Part shown: positions 1-7,444 of the stretch, one piece after another
Numbering within the stretch: the first letter of the stretch is position 1
Layout of the letters: the number at the start of each line of letters is the position of its first letter
Source: Candidatus Loosdrechtia aerotolerans
GTDB taxonomy: Bacteria > Planctomycetota > Brocadiia > Brocadiales > Brocadiaceae
Assembly (NCBI GenBank): GCA_021646405.1
Contig: SOER01000035.1
Span: 1 to 36,056 of the forward strand
Reading direction: 5' to 3'
DNA: 36,056 bases
Program-made: the position numbers and the translations under genes
The notes under the pieces: model-generated
The model's database searches: none
Seen by the model: only the letters and a program-made list of their open reading frames with translations
Told to the model about the DNA's origin: nothing

Positions 1-214
1 GGATCCAATTGAAGCATAGGATACCTCCTCGTATAACTTGTTTACAAACTTTCAGAACTTTCTTACAGAAGTATCCTTTTAAACAATTTTATTTCCTGTT
101 CGGTTTCAACTGCTGTTAACTATAGTAATAAATGGTCTTGACAAACCCATCCACTTTAACCTACTGTATATTTCAATGATTTATTACATAGTTATTAACT
201 TTTTTTCTCCAATT

Positions 215-316
215 TGGGAGGTAAGGAAATTGGAAGAGAAATTGGCACATAAGGATGAAGTCATAGCCGAGATTATGTTTGATCATGTGAAATTAAAAAA
301 GTCTTGGGGAGGCTTG
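215..316 (+). pseudogene. Remnant of IS3-type transposase OrfA (C-terminal coiled coil)
   Basis: The reading frame over this stretch encodes WEVRKLEEKLAHKDEV followed by IAEIMFDHVKLKKSWGGL. This charged helix resembles the C-terminal end of IS3-family OrfA proteins (KLAHKDEV...LKK..GEL type). There is no helix-turn-helix part upstream, no OrfB downstream, and the frame runs on into non-coding repeat sequence. I read it as a decayed insertion-sequence fragment. The resemblance is from memory of the family, not from a search. Confidence 0.45.
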
Positions 317-425
317 AAAGCAGAGTGGGTTCCACCTGCTTTCTCCTCCTTGCGAGCTCATCCTTACCCACATCTTTTTATTCTCCCCATAGGGATGAAA
401 TATCAGGAGCAAAAATGAAGCAGAA

Positions 426-450
426 AGCTCCGGATGAGCGGCATATTGGT
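426..450 (+). repeat. Dispersed AGCTCC...GAGCG repeat, copy 1
   Basis: The sequence AGCTCCGGATGAGCGGCAT followed by ATTGGT belongs to a small palindromic intergenic repeat family. Other members are at 33407-33430 and 33458-33475 (same strand) and at 33766-33787 and 33815-33836 (opposite strand). The similarity to the 33766 copy continues past the palindrome (TTGGT, then CCC, then TCAGG). Confidence 0.6.
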
Positions 451-534
451 ACCCCCTCAGGCTCACGGTTCCCGGTTAAAGACTCAGGGGATGGGGCAAG
501 ACTGATCGTTCTGTTCTCTTCATAATCTTTGACA

Positions 535-573
535 AACGCTTTTAACCTTGAACCTTAAACCTTAAACCTGAGT
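535..573 (+). repeat. Dispersed AACGCTTTTAACC...CTGAACC repeat, copy 1
   Basis: AACGCTTTTAACCTTGAACC and the following CTTAAACCTTAAACCTGAG are repeated in diverged form at 18301-18350 and 33718-33757. All copies are intergenic. Here the copy abuts the 3' end of malQ. Confidence 0.6.
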
Positions 574-578
574 AATTA

Positions 579-2078
579 CTATGCCCTTCCATAAGTCTCT
601 GTCATTTCCAGGAGTTTTTGTATCACATCCTGAGTCAGGTTGGCAGGTAAAAGCCGCCACAGCCAGTTTCCGTCCTTTTTAGAAGGGAAATTCATGCGGC
701 TCTCTTCGCCAAGACCGAGAATATCCTGCATCGGGAAAACCGATAGATTTGCAACGGACATCATTGCAAGCCGGATGAGCTCCCAATGAATATTCTGTGA
801 AGAGATTTCCTTTCCCAGATAGCGGGACAACCTCTCTTTATCTTCTTCCGCAGCTTCTTTTTCGAGCCATCCCTGTATGGTATTATTATCATGTGTTCCG
901 GTATATACCAAACAGTTTCTTATATGGTTGTGCGGTGCATAAGGATTTGTGGGAAGGTTCCAGCCAAAGGCAAAAAGGAGTACCCGCATGCCGGGAAATT
1001 CAAAGTGACGAATAGTTTCTCTTACATCAGGGGTAATGGTACCGAGATCTTCGGCGATAATTGGCAGATAAGGAAAATGCTTGAGAAAGGTAGTAAATAA
1101 ATGTTCTGCGGGTGCTTCAACCCAGCGTCCGTTAACGGCTGTTTTTTCCGTTGAAGGGACTTCCCAGTATGCTACAAAACCACGGAAGTGATCTATCCGT
1201 ACCATATCAAACAGACGAAGGTTTTGCTTCATTCTCTGAATCCACCATGTATATTCTGTCTCTTTCAGTCTATCCCAGTGATAAACAGGATTACCCCACA
1301 GTTGTCCGGTTACACTGAAATAATCAGGGGGTACACCGGCAACAAAGGAAGGTTGCTTCTCCTCGTTGAGCTTAAATAAATCCGGGTTAGCCCAGACATC
1401 AGCGCTGTCATAGCATACATAAATAGGCATATCTCCGATAATCTGAATACCCCGGTCATTACAATAGTTTTTCAGGGCAGACCATTGCTGAAAAAAGAGG
1501 TATTGCAGGAATTTTTTCTTCTCAATTGCACTGTGATACTGTGTTTTGAATGTTTGTATGGATTCTGGTTTTCTATCCCGTATTTCTTCCGGCCACTTAC
1601 TCCAGACCTGCCCATGAAAATGATTTTTTATTACCGTAAAGAGGGCAAAATCATCGAGCCAGTTTGAATTTTCTAAACAGAATTTCTCATATTCGTAGAT
1701 ATGCCGGTTGTTTCCCTTGAAATATTCGTATGCCCGGTGAAAGAGCTGTCTTTTATAAGGGGTGACCTCTCGGTAAGAAACATAATGATCCGGAAAAGAC
1801 GGCAGAGGTTCTATGTCATTTTTTCTCAGGAAGCCGTTTTGGTACATTATCTCCGGGCTGATAAGTAGGGTGTTGTTTGCAAATGCGGATATACTATTAT
1901 AGGGAGAATTGCCGTGTACCAGATCGGTTAAATTTAGCGGAAGTATTTGCCAGAAACTCTGTTTTGTTTTTGCAAGAAAATCTGCAAATGTATATGCCCA
2001 TGTACCAAGGTCTCCTATTCCGTAAGGAGATGGTAACGAAGTAATATGAAACAGAATACCGCTTGCTCTTTTTTTCAT
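579..2078 (-). CDS. malQ: 4-alpha-glucanotransferase (amylomaltase, GH77)
   Basis: Cytoplasmic disproportionating enzyme that transfers alpha-1,4-glucan segments between maltodextrins or glycogen, used in glycogen and maltose metabolism. The 499-residue length is normal for bacterial MalQ. GH77 landmarks are visible in order: the N-terminal GILFHITSLPSPYGIGDLG block, GDMPIYVCYDSADVWANP, the nucleophile Asp in VRIDHFRGF, the acid/base Glu in IIAEDLG, and YTGTHDNNT near the end of the barrel. I chose the ATG at 2078 (MKKRASG) over an upstream ATG at 2126 because GAGGAAAA sits just before it and family homology begins there. No other glycogen genes are in the window, so its pathway partners lie elsewhere. 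Confidence 0.95.
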   Translation of the reverse strand: MKKRASGILFHITSLPSPYGIGDLGTWAYTFADFLAKTKQSFWQILPLNLTDLVHGNSPYNSISAFANNTLLISPEIMYQNGFLRKNDIEPLPSFPDHYVSYREVTPYKRQLFHRAYEYFKGNNRHIYEYEKFCLENSNWLDDFALFTVIKNHFHGQVWSKWPEEIRDRKPESIQTFKTQYHSAIEKKKFLQYLFFQQWSALKNYCNDRGIQIIGDMPIYVCYDSADVWANPDLFKLNEEKQPSFVAGVPPDYFSVTGQLWGNPVYHWDRLKETEYTWWIQRMKQNLRLFDMVRIDHFRGFVAYWEVPSTEKTAVNGRWVEAPAEHLFTTFLKHFPYLPIIAEDLGTITPDVRETIRHFEFPGMRVLLFAFGWNLPTNPYAPHNHIRNCLVYTGTHDNNTIQGWLEKEAAEEDKERLSRYLGKEISSQNIHWELIRLAMMSVANLSVFPMQDILGLGEESRMNFPSKKDGNWLWRLLPANLTQDVIQKLLEMTETYGRA

Positions 2079-2160
2079 TTTTTCCTCGCGGATAAGTATT
2101 ATCAAAACTAAAATGACAGTATGCAATTATAGCTGTTTATTCTCTTAGATTCTATGGAAT

Positions 2161-2187
2161 GGCGGATTTGTTTCCGCCTTTTTATTC
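2161..2187 (+). terminator. Hairpin with T-run oriented to the plus strand
   Basis: GGCGGA-TTTGTT-TCCGCC is followed by TTTTTATT on the plus strand, a small intrinsic-terminator shape. Both flanking genes are on the minus strand, where no T-run follows the stem. It would therefore stop antisense transcripts or is a chance hairpin. Confidence 0.4.
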
Positions 2188-2230
2188 CTTTGCCTTTATT
2201 CCGGTTTGCAGTGAGGAAGGTTTGCTGAAT

Positions 2231-3046
2231 TTAGACTGCTTCTAATTCTTTCCTTAATTCTTCAGCAGAATGAATACGATTCTGAGGATTTTCTTCCAGG
2301 AGACCGGTAATGATTCTACTGAATTTTTCTGGGATACACCTGTTGATCTCTCCGGGCTGGATGGCTGCATCCTGCCATAGTCTCTTTGTTACTACCTGAT
2401 AGAGGATCAGACCAAGAGAATAGAGATCGGAAGTGGCAGTGAGCTTAATTTTTTTTCGTACAGACTTTTCATTTTCTCCTGCAGAATGATTTCGCAGTAA
2501 CTGAATCATCTGTTTTTGTTCCGGTGAAGCGTATTCTTTACTCATGCCACAAAGAATTTCACCCGTTTTAATTGTACATTCAAGGTCTATTAATGACAGG
2601 GTACCTGTTTTTGGATTGAGAATGAGATGACCAGGTTTAATATCAGAATGAAGATATCCTTTGGAATGCATATGCTGTAGAGGCAGCGTAACACTGTAGA
2701 AATACTGAATTATCTGGTTAATCTCATAGTGATCAGGCATGTCTCTTTTCTTATAGTAATCAACAATGTCTTCTCCCTCAAAGTGTGTCATTATGAGATA
2801 ATTCTGGATTAATACAAATTTTCCTCCTCTATACATTATATCACATCCTTCCTTATACCTGGAAGGGATCTGGGGATGTGAGAAGAGGGAAAGAATCTTA
2901 TATTCTTTTGAATAGTTATTGGCCGGGGAGTATTTCATACCCCACTGATTTGTTTCAAATTCAGAATTGCAGAGAATGGCGTAGTTTGCCCGATGACCTG
3001 GTGTGGTTTTAAATTCCCTGAAATGATATTCACTAATAGAATACAT
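2231..3046 (-). CDS. Atypical Ser/Thr protein kinase-like protein
   Basis: A 271-residue protein that is essentially one Hanks-type kinase domain with no membrane segment. Landmarks: Lys38 in WGMK (ATP lysine), Glu48 as likely helix-C Glu, Asp135 in YLHSDIKPGH (catalytic loop), Asp154 in LIDLE (replacing DFG), ASPE in place of APE, and Asp207 in SDLYSLG. Odd points are the lack of a recognisable Gly-rich loop, HSD instead of HRD, and His140 where the metal-binding Asn is usual. Activity is therefore uncertain; it could be a weak kinase or a pseudokinase. The start is well supported by AGGGAGG seven bases before the ATG at 3046. No substrate can be inferred from the neighbours. Confidence 0.8.
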   Translation of the reverse strand: MYSISEYHFREFKTTPGHRANYAILCNSEFETNQWGMKYSPANNYSKEYKILSLFSHPQIPSRYKEGCDIMYRGGKFVLIQNYLIMTHFEGEDIVDYYKKRDMPDHYEINQIIQYFYSVTLPLQHMHSKGYLHSDIKPGHLILNPKTGTLSLIDLECTIKTGEILCGMSKEYASPEQKQMIQLLRNHSAGENEKSVRKKIKLTATSDLYSLGLILYQVVTKRLWQDAAIQPGEINRCIPEKFSRIITGLLEENPQNRIHSAEELRKELEAV

Positions 3047-3328
3047 CGCAAAACCTCCCTAGCCCCGGCAAAAATTTACAAAAAGCTTATACAGTTTTGT
3101 GAAAGGTAATGAAGGCGATGAAGCCTATATTACCATACTACTGCTCTGTTTTATAAATATTTGACAATACCCGGAGATACTCTCGTAACATTTGGTTAGT
3201 ATACCTTCCGTCAGAAACAAAGTAAACCAGAATCCGGGATTGGATTTTAGTATATGCAGTGCTCTTTTATCTTCGGCGATCTGTTTTTCTATAAGAAAAT
3301 TGTATTTGTACAATAAAAAAAGGAGGGA

Positions 3329-3355
3329 GGCCAGACAGATTTTATCTGTCTGGCC
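3329..3355. repeat. Strong perfect hairpin
   Basis: GGCCAGACAGA (3329-3339) pairs perfectly with TCTGTCTGGCC (3345-3355) around a 5-base loop. On the minus strand the stem is followed after a few bases by CTCCTTTTTTTATTG, so it may end transcripts coming from the sulfur module. Confidence 0.6.
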
Positions 3356-3361
3356 CATTGT

Positions 3362-3390
3362 GAGAAGCGTCATGGGGTTTACCGCTTCTC
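3362..3390. repeat. Hairpin
   Basis: GAGAAGCG (3362-3369) and CGCTTCTC (3383-3390) form a perfect 8-bp stem with a 13-base loop, six bases from the preceding hairpin. Confidence 0.45.
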
Positions 3391-3438
3391 GTTCTGGGGG
3401 GAAATCGCTTATACTGCTGCTCATTTTACTGAGAGAAA

Positions 3439-3468
3439 GGCCGGATGGGGATGGGATACCATCCGGCC
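3439..3468 (-). terminator. Probable terminator after the small Cys-rich gene
   Basis: GGCCGGATGG (3439-3448) and CCATCCGGCC (3459-3468) form a perfect 10-bp GC-rich stem 22 bases beyond the stop codon of the 3491-3670 gene. On the minus strand the stem is followed by TTTCTCTC. This fits an intrinsic terminator with an imperfect T-tract. Confidence 0.6.
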
Positions 3469-3490
3469 TCGAGGGGGAAAGCGCAACAGG

Positions 3491-3670
3491 TTAACACTTT
3501 CCAGCCTTACCACCAGTTTCTGTTTGTTCTACTGTTTTTTGAATATTTTTAGCAACTTGTTCTGGTGTTATTTCAGCTGCCTTTGCTGCTCTCTCAATAT
3601 CATCCATGGTAATATGGTCCTTGTTTCCATGATCGGCGTTTGCTTCGCCGCAACCACAACTTGTACACAT
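3491..3670 (-). CDS. Small Cys-rich protein with HypB-like N-terminus (59 aa)
   Basis: Reading the minus strand from the ATG at 3670 gives MCTSCGCGEANADHGNKDH, then a predicted helical part (ITMDDIERAAKAAEITPEQ, ending GGKAGKC) and TAA at 3491. A strong GGAGGT lies eight bases before the start, so I regard it as a real gene. The CxxCGCG start is like the nickel-binding N-terminus of hydrogenase maturation protein HypB, but the GTPase domain is absent, and a His and a C-terminal Cys add possible ligands. A metal-binding or persulfide-handling role is inference. It lies 108 bases downstream of the persulfide dioxygenase-rhodanese gene on the same strand and is probably co-transcribed. Confidence 0.8.
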   Translation of the reverse strand: MCTSCGCGEANADHGNKDHITMDDIERAAKAAEITPEQVAKNIQKTVEQTETGGKAGKC

Positions 3671-3778
3671 AATTCTTACCTCCGTTTTGATAGATGAAAG
3701 TTTTTTAGAAAAGCTTCATGAATATAGAGTTTGCAATGTGCTAATGCACGGTGCCGTGTATTTCCGTGTATTCATCCT

Positions 3779-5146
3779 CTATTCTCCCGTCGGGCATCCG
3801 ATAGCAGAACAAGCACTCATAGAGCCGAGCCAGTCCTCTATCCTTTCGAATCCGCTCTTTTTTAACAACGAAGCGGCTATTGTGGATCTTCTCCCTGTAC
3901 TACAGAATACAGTCATGGGGCGGTTGTCCTTTGGGAGTTTATCCAGGTTATGGGGCAGCTCGCCTACGTAAATATTGATAGCATTCGGAAGATGGCCTTT
4001 TTCAAATTCTTCCTTGCTCCGGACATCCAGAAGGGTAAAATCTTCTTTCGCTTGTATGCGCCGCTTAACCTCTCCTGCATAAATGGTAGGCAGCGTTTCA
4101 TACTTACGACCACTGACTTCCCATTTGCGCAGCCCTTTTTCAAGATAACCGGAAATAGTATCGTATCCGACCCGTATCAGATAACGGACCGCAGCCTCTA
4201 CCTGCTCATACTGATCAACGACCAACCCAATGGGTTTGTCGTAAGGCAAAAACCAGCCGGCAAATGAAGATACCATTTCCAGGGGAATTGCAATACTGCC
4301 GGGAATGGATGCACCTGCAAATGCTTCGGGACTACGCACGTCGAGTACAACCATTCCCTCTTTCATAGCCTTTTCAAAATCATCAACACTAAGCGGAAGT
4401 GGTTTTGGTAAATTTTTAAGGAGCGGTGGTCCTTCCAGATTGAGTGTATGCATGGTGCTGAAATAAGGCGGTTTATAATGATGTTCGTTTACCTTGTAGG
4501 TAATAAACTCATCACGGGTTTTCCGGAGTGCAGGGTTACACATGCGTTCATAGCCAAGTGTTGAAAACTCACGCGAGGCCATACCGCTCCCGCATACAGA
4601 CCCGGCACCGTGCGCTGGATGAAGAATTACCTGATCACCGAGAGGGAGGAGCTTCTGAAAGATACTATCATAAAGAAGACCTGCCACTTCTTCTGCTCTA
4701 TCCGGGTAAAAGTCGGTACGGCCAACATCGCCAATAAAGAGGGCATCGCCGGTAAATACTGCTACCGGTTCTTTGCCAAATTTTTTATCAGTTAAAGAGA
4801 TTGAGATACTTTCATAGGTATGTCCGGGTGTTTCGATTATCTTAAGGTGTATGTCTTCCAATTCAAAAGTATTACCCTCTGATACCGCATTTCCGTAATG
4901 AAAATCAAGATGCTTGCTGTGGTAAATCTGAGCGCATGTCTTATCTGCCAGTTCTTTCGAGCCAATAAGGTAATCCTCATTGCGATGCGTTTCGAAGATG
5001 TGGGTAATGCATGCGTCATGACGAGAGGCAATATCCAGGTAAATATCACAATCGCGGCGGGGATCAACTACAGCGGCCTTTCCGTTATCGCCGAAAATAT
5101 ATGATAAATGTGCCAATCCTTCTGATCGAACTGTTTCCAAGAACAT
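3779..5146 (-). CDS. CstB-like persulfide dioxygenase-rhodanese fusion
   Basis: A 455-residue cytoplasmic protein with an N-terminal metallo-beta-lactamase (ETHE1-type) domain (about 1-245) and two rhodanese domains (about 250-350 and 355-455). The mononuclear-iron ligands expected of a persulfide dioxygenase are present: His54 in ETHRNED, His108 in TPGHT and Asp134 in TGDALF; HPAHG follows at 176-180. The second His of the HxHxDH motif is Asn56. The first rhodanese has no Cys in its loop (GLVVDQYEQ); the second has Cys415 in VFCSTGRRS. This architecture matches staphylococcal CstB, which oxidises persulfides to thiosulfate and sulfite. It lies 20 bases after the DUF442 gene, so the two form a sulfide-detoxification operon. 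AAAGGA precedes the ATG. Confidence 0.9.
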   Translation of the reverse strand: MFLETVRSEGLAHLSYIFGDNGKAAVVDPRRDCDIYLDIASRHDACITHIFETHRNEDYLIGSKELADKTCAQIYHSKHLDFHYGNAVSEGNTFELEDIHLKIIETPGHTYESISISLTDKKFGKEPVAVFTGDALFIGDVGRTDFYPDRAEEVAGLLYDSIFQKLLPLGDQVILHPAHGAGSVCGSGMASREFSTLGYERMCNPALRKTRDEFITYKVNEHHYKPPYFSTMHTLNLEGPPLLKNLPKPLPLSVDDFEKAMKEGMVVLDVRSPEAFAGASIPGSIAIPLEMVSSFAGWFLPYDKPIGLVVDQYEQVEAAVRYLIRVGYDTISGYLEKGLRKWEVSGRKYETLPTIYAGEVKRRIQAKEDFTLLDVRSKEEFEKGHLPNAINIYVGELPHNLDKLPKDNRPMTVFCSTGRRSTIAASLLKKSGFERIEDWLGSMSACSAIGCPTGE

Positions 5147-5166
5147 ATCAGCGTTCCTTTCTTCTC

Positions 5167-5631
5167 TTAAGCCTTACCTGCTGTTGTATGCTGATTAATG
5201 TAATTTACAAAAAAGTCTTTTAAATGCGGTACGTCACATTCAAATCCCATTGACTGTGCCTTTTGAAGCGCTTCTTCACCCGTCATTCCCCGTTTCAGTG
5301 CCTGATCTATCATGGTAAGTGCACCGGAGCGTTTTCCTCTATGGCAGTGGACGTAGATGGGCTTTGCCATACAATCGAGTGCTTTTCGAACCAGCTCGAT
5401 CTGCTCCGGTTTCGGTACCTCTTTGGTTGATATAGGGATGTTGGTATATTCCATACCTGCTTTTCGTACAAGTTCTTCTTCTGCTTTCGGAGAAAGTGGC
5501 TGATCCTCTTCTCCGGCAGTACGGAGATTAATAACCGATTTAAATCCTTTCTGCGGTAATTTCCTGATCTCTTCTTCCGTTGGCTGTCTTGCAGAGGTTA
5601 TATTGTCATTGATTTTAATTTCGTCTTTCAT
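5167..5631 (-). CDS. DUF442 / Blh-like phosphatase-fold protein of sulfide metabolism
   Basis: A 154-residue single-domain protein of the DUF442 (TIGR01244, 'beta-lactamase hydrolase-like') family with a dual-specificity-phosphatase-like fold. The N-terminal INDNITSARQPTEEEI block and the active-site loop VHCHRGKRSG (Cys96, Arg101, a CX4R form shorter than classical CX5R phosphatases) are typical. In other bacteria such domains stand beside or are fused to persulfide dioxygenases and are thought to act as sulfurtransferases. Here it is the first gene of the three-gene sulfur module. The ATG at 5631 has AAGGGGA upstream. The 95-base spacer behind it contains the palindrome CTTTAAATTTAAAG (5678-5691), a possible control site. 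Confidence 0.85.
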   Translation of the reverse strand: MKDEIKINDNITSARQPTEEEIRKLPQKGFKSVINLRTAGEEDQPLSPKAEEELVRKAGMEYTNIPISTKEVPKPEQIELVRKALDCMAKPIYVHCHRGKRSGALTMIDQALKRGMTGEEALQKAQSMGFECDVPHLKDFFVNYINQHTTAGKA

Positions 5632-5726
5632 GGTAATCCCCTTCGTTATACTGATAGGTACATAAAATACTTTAATACTTTAAATTTAAAGGCAAAATGA
5701 AAACTCTTCTTAAACTATACTCATTT

Positions 5727-7274
5727 TCAAAGCTGTCGTAAGAATGCAACAAGGGCTTTTTTCTCATCCGGAAGTAGCTTCAACCTTAAAACAAGGTTAA
5801 AAAATTCTATCGTATCTTCCAGGGTTAAAAGCCGGCCATCATGCAGATATGGCGGCGAATCCTTAATTCCACGAAGGGTAAAAGACTTAATAGGTCCTTC
5901 AGCAGTAACCCATTTATGATTAACCATATGGGGTTTATAAAAGCGTTCAACCTTCAGATCATGCATTCGGTTATCAAGGTAAAACGGTGCCGGATGGCAC
6001 TCTCCGCAGCGTCCCTTTCCAAAGAATATCTTTTGTCCAAGAAGTTCTTCTTGTGTTGCTTCATCTGGATCAAGCATGCCAAATACATCTAATTTAGGTG
6101 CAGGGGGAAAATCGAACATATTCTGCATTTGTGCCATAAAGGATACCTGACTGGTACGATCCGGGAGGTGAAGTCCCTTTTTTGCCGCAGTTACCTGGTC
6201 GCCATCAAAATAAGCTGTACGCTGTTCAAATTCTGTAAAGTCCTCAATGGATCTCAAAGATCTTTTGGAACCATGAATTTGTTGGTTAAACATACCTCTC
6301 AAACTTACGGTGTCAAGCCGAAAGCGAACAGCCTGAGGCCGGGTGTCAGGGTTTAGATGGAATGCAGCATTCGTATGTCCATTAGCGTGACAATCTAAAC
6401 AAGAAACACCGAGGCTTGGTTCCTCAACTAATCTATCTTCCGTCTGGTTAAATTGCTGCTGGGGAAAGGGTGTGAGGAGAAGTCTCAGACCTTCCATCTG
6501 GACGGGCGTTAGTAAACCGGTCATAATCTCGTAGTAATTCTTAATTGAGAGCAGTTTTCCTTGAGAAACATCACCCAGGTCAGGCCGTGAAGATAAAAAT
6601 ATCGGTGGTGGAAATTCCGGGAGAAGGTGGTCAGGGATATCGAGCTCAACGTCAAAGCGCTCAAGTGAACGCTCCTCCAGCTTCAAGATCTCCTCAATAT
6701 GAAACTTCGGAAAAACCTGACCCCCGATCTCATGTTTTACATGGGGAAGCGGTAAAAATCCCCTGGGAAATAGACCCTGTTCCCGGATCTCTGCAGGAGA
6801 CATTTCTGCGAGTTCTTCCCATGTTGTTCCTTCAGGGAGTTTAACCCTCACACCTTCCTGAATAGGTTTACCTCCGGACATGGTTACACCGCTGGCTGGA
6901 CGGTCACTTAAATCATAAATGGCATTGAGCAGATTCATTTGGGTCTTCATAACACCGGGTTTATTATCTTTCGCTTTAGCCATAAGTTTTTTAAAATCCT
7001 CTTTGATAATGATTGGAAAATAGAAGGTACCACCCCTTTTTGGTGGTAATTCCGGACCTGGTATTTTTTCCTTTTCGGTTAATTTTTGTGCATTTTCTCC
7101 TTTTTCACCCTTCTTTTGTGGAGATCTGCCTTCCTGATTTTCTGCCTTATTTTCCTTGGCGGTCTCAGATGGGGTTGGAGATTCTTGTGCATACACGTAT
7201 CCTGGCAGTGTAGATCCAAGGATGAGGATTATAAACACAGAAAGCATTCGCAGCGCTCCTTTTTCTTTTTTCAT
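5727..7274 (-). CDS. Secreted di-heme cytochrome c (MauG/cytochrome c peroxidase-like)
   Basis: A 515-residue exported protein. An N-terminal hydrophobic signal (to about Ala29) is followed by a charged linker (30-80) and a long conserved region. Two heme-c motifs are visible: CLDCH (292-296) and CGECH (423-427). The C-terminal LRGIKDSPPYLHDGRLLTLEDTIEFFN is the di-heme peroxidase signature region. The substrate is unknown; a periplasmic redox role is likely. It is a paralogue of the next gene, sharing long blocks such as GKPIQEGVRVKLPE, RPDLGDVSQGK, and LLLTPFPQQ followed by FNQTEDR. Two starts are possible: ATG 7274 (AAAGGA, spacing about 9) or ATG 7247 (MLSVFIIL) with a better AAGGAG. I keep the former because it gives the basic n-region expected of a signal peptide. 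Confidence 0.88.
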   Translation of the reverse strand: MKKEKGALRMLSVFIILILGSTLPGYVYAQESPTPSETAKENKAENQEGRSPQKKGEKGENAQKLTEKEKIPGPELPPKRGGTFYFPIIIKEDFKKLMAKAKDNKPGVMKTQMNLLNAIYDLSDRPASGVTMSGGKPIQEGVRVKLPEGTTWEELAEMSPAEIREQGLFPRGFLPLPHVKHEIGGQVFPKFHIEEILKLEERSLERFDVELDIPDHLLPEFPPPIFLSSRPDLGDVSQGKLLSIKNYYEIMTGLLTPVQMEGLRLLLTPFPQQQFNQTEDRLVEEPSLGVSCLDCHANGHTNAAFHLNPDTRPQAVRFRLDTVSLRGMFNQQIHGSKRSLRSIEDFTEFEQRTAYFDGDQVTAAKKGLHLPDRTSQVSFMAQMQNMFDFPPAPKLDVFGMLDPDEATQEELLGQKIFFGKGRCGECHPAPFYLDNRMHDLKVERFYKPHMVNHKWVTAEGPIKSFTLRGIKDSPPYLHDGRLLTLEDTIEFFNLVLRLKLLPDEKKALVAFLRQL

Positions 7275-7350
7275 ATTTTTTTTCCTTTCATGTTTTTTCC
7301 CTCGTAATGTATCCTGTTGTTACAAGAATAGAAGAACTTTTAAGAATATA

Positions 7351-7423
7351 TGGTGGAGGCCGGAAAGGAGGGGAATTTGTTTTTAGCGCCATTTATTCCT
7401 GGCGATTATTCTGGCCTCCACCA
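7351..7423 (-). promoter_or_regulatory. Structured hairpin element, copy 1, upstream of di-heme cytochrome
   Basis: The outer arms TGGTGGAGGCC and GGCCTCCACCA form a perfect 11-bp stem. On the minus strand an inner hairpin (CGCCA...TGGCG) is followed by the single-stranded tract AACAAATTCCCCTCCTTTCC, which contains CCTCCTTT, identical to the 16S rRNA anti-Shine-Dalgarno core. A nearly identical copy precedes the paralogous gene (9522-9593). It lies between the stop of the upstream gene (22 bases) and the start of the downstream gene (77 bases), so it could be a leader RNA, a 3' hairpin of the upstream gene, or a tiny mobile element. Confidence 0.65.
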
Positions 7424-7444
7424 GTGGTTGTTATTTTTATATTT

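Noticed and set aside
1-6. GGATCC at the first bases, hinting at a BamHI cloning end
   Set aside because: A single six-base site at the edge proves nothing, and other GGATCC-like sites occur within the window.
3125-3424. A 99-codon minus-strand open frame behind the small Cys-rich gene
   Set aside because: It has no ribosome site, runs through two strong hairpins and shows no recognisable domain; an opposing plus-strand frame of the same length is equally open.
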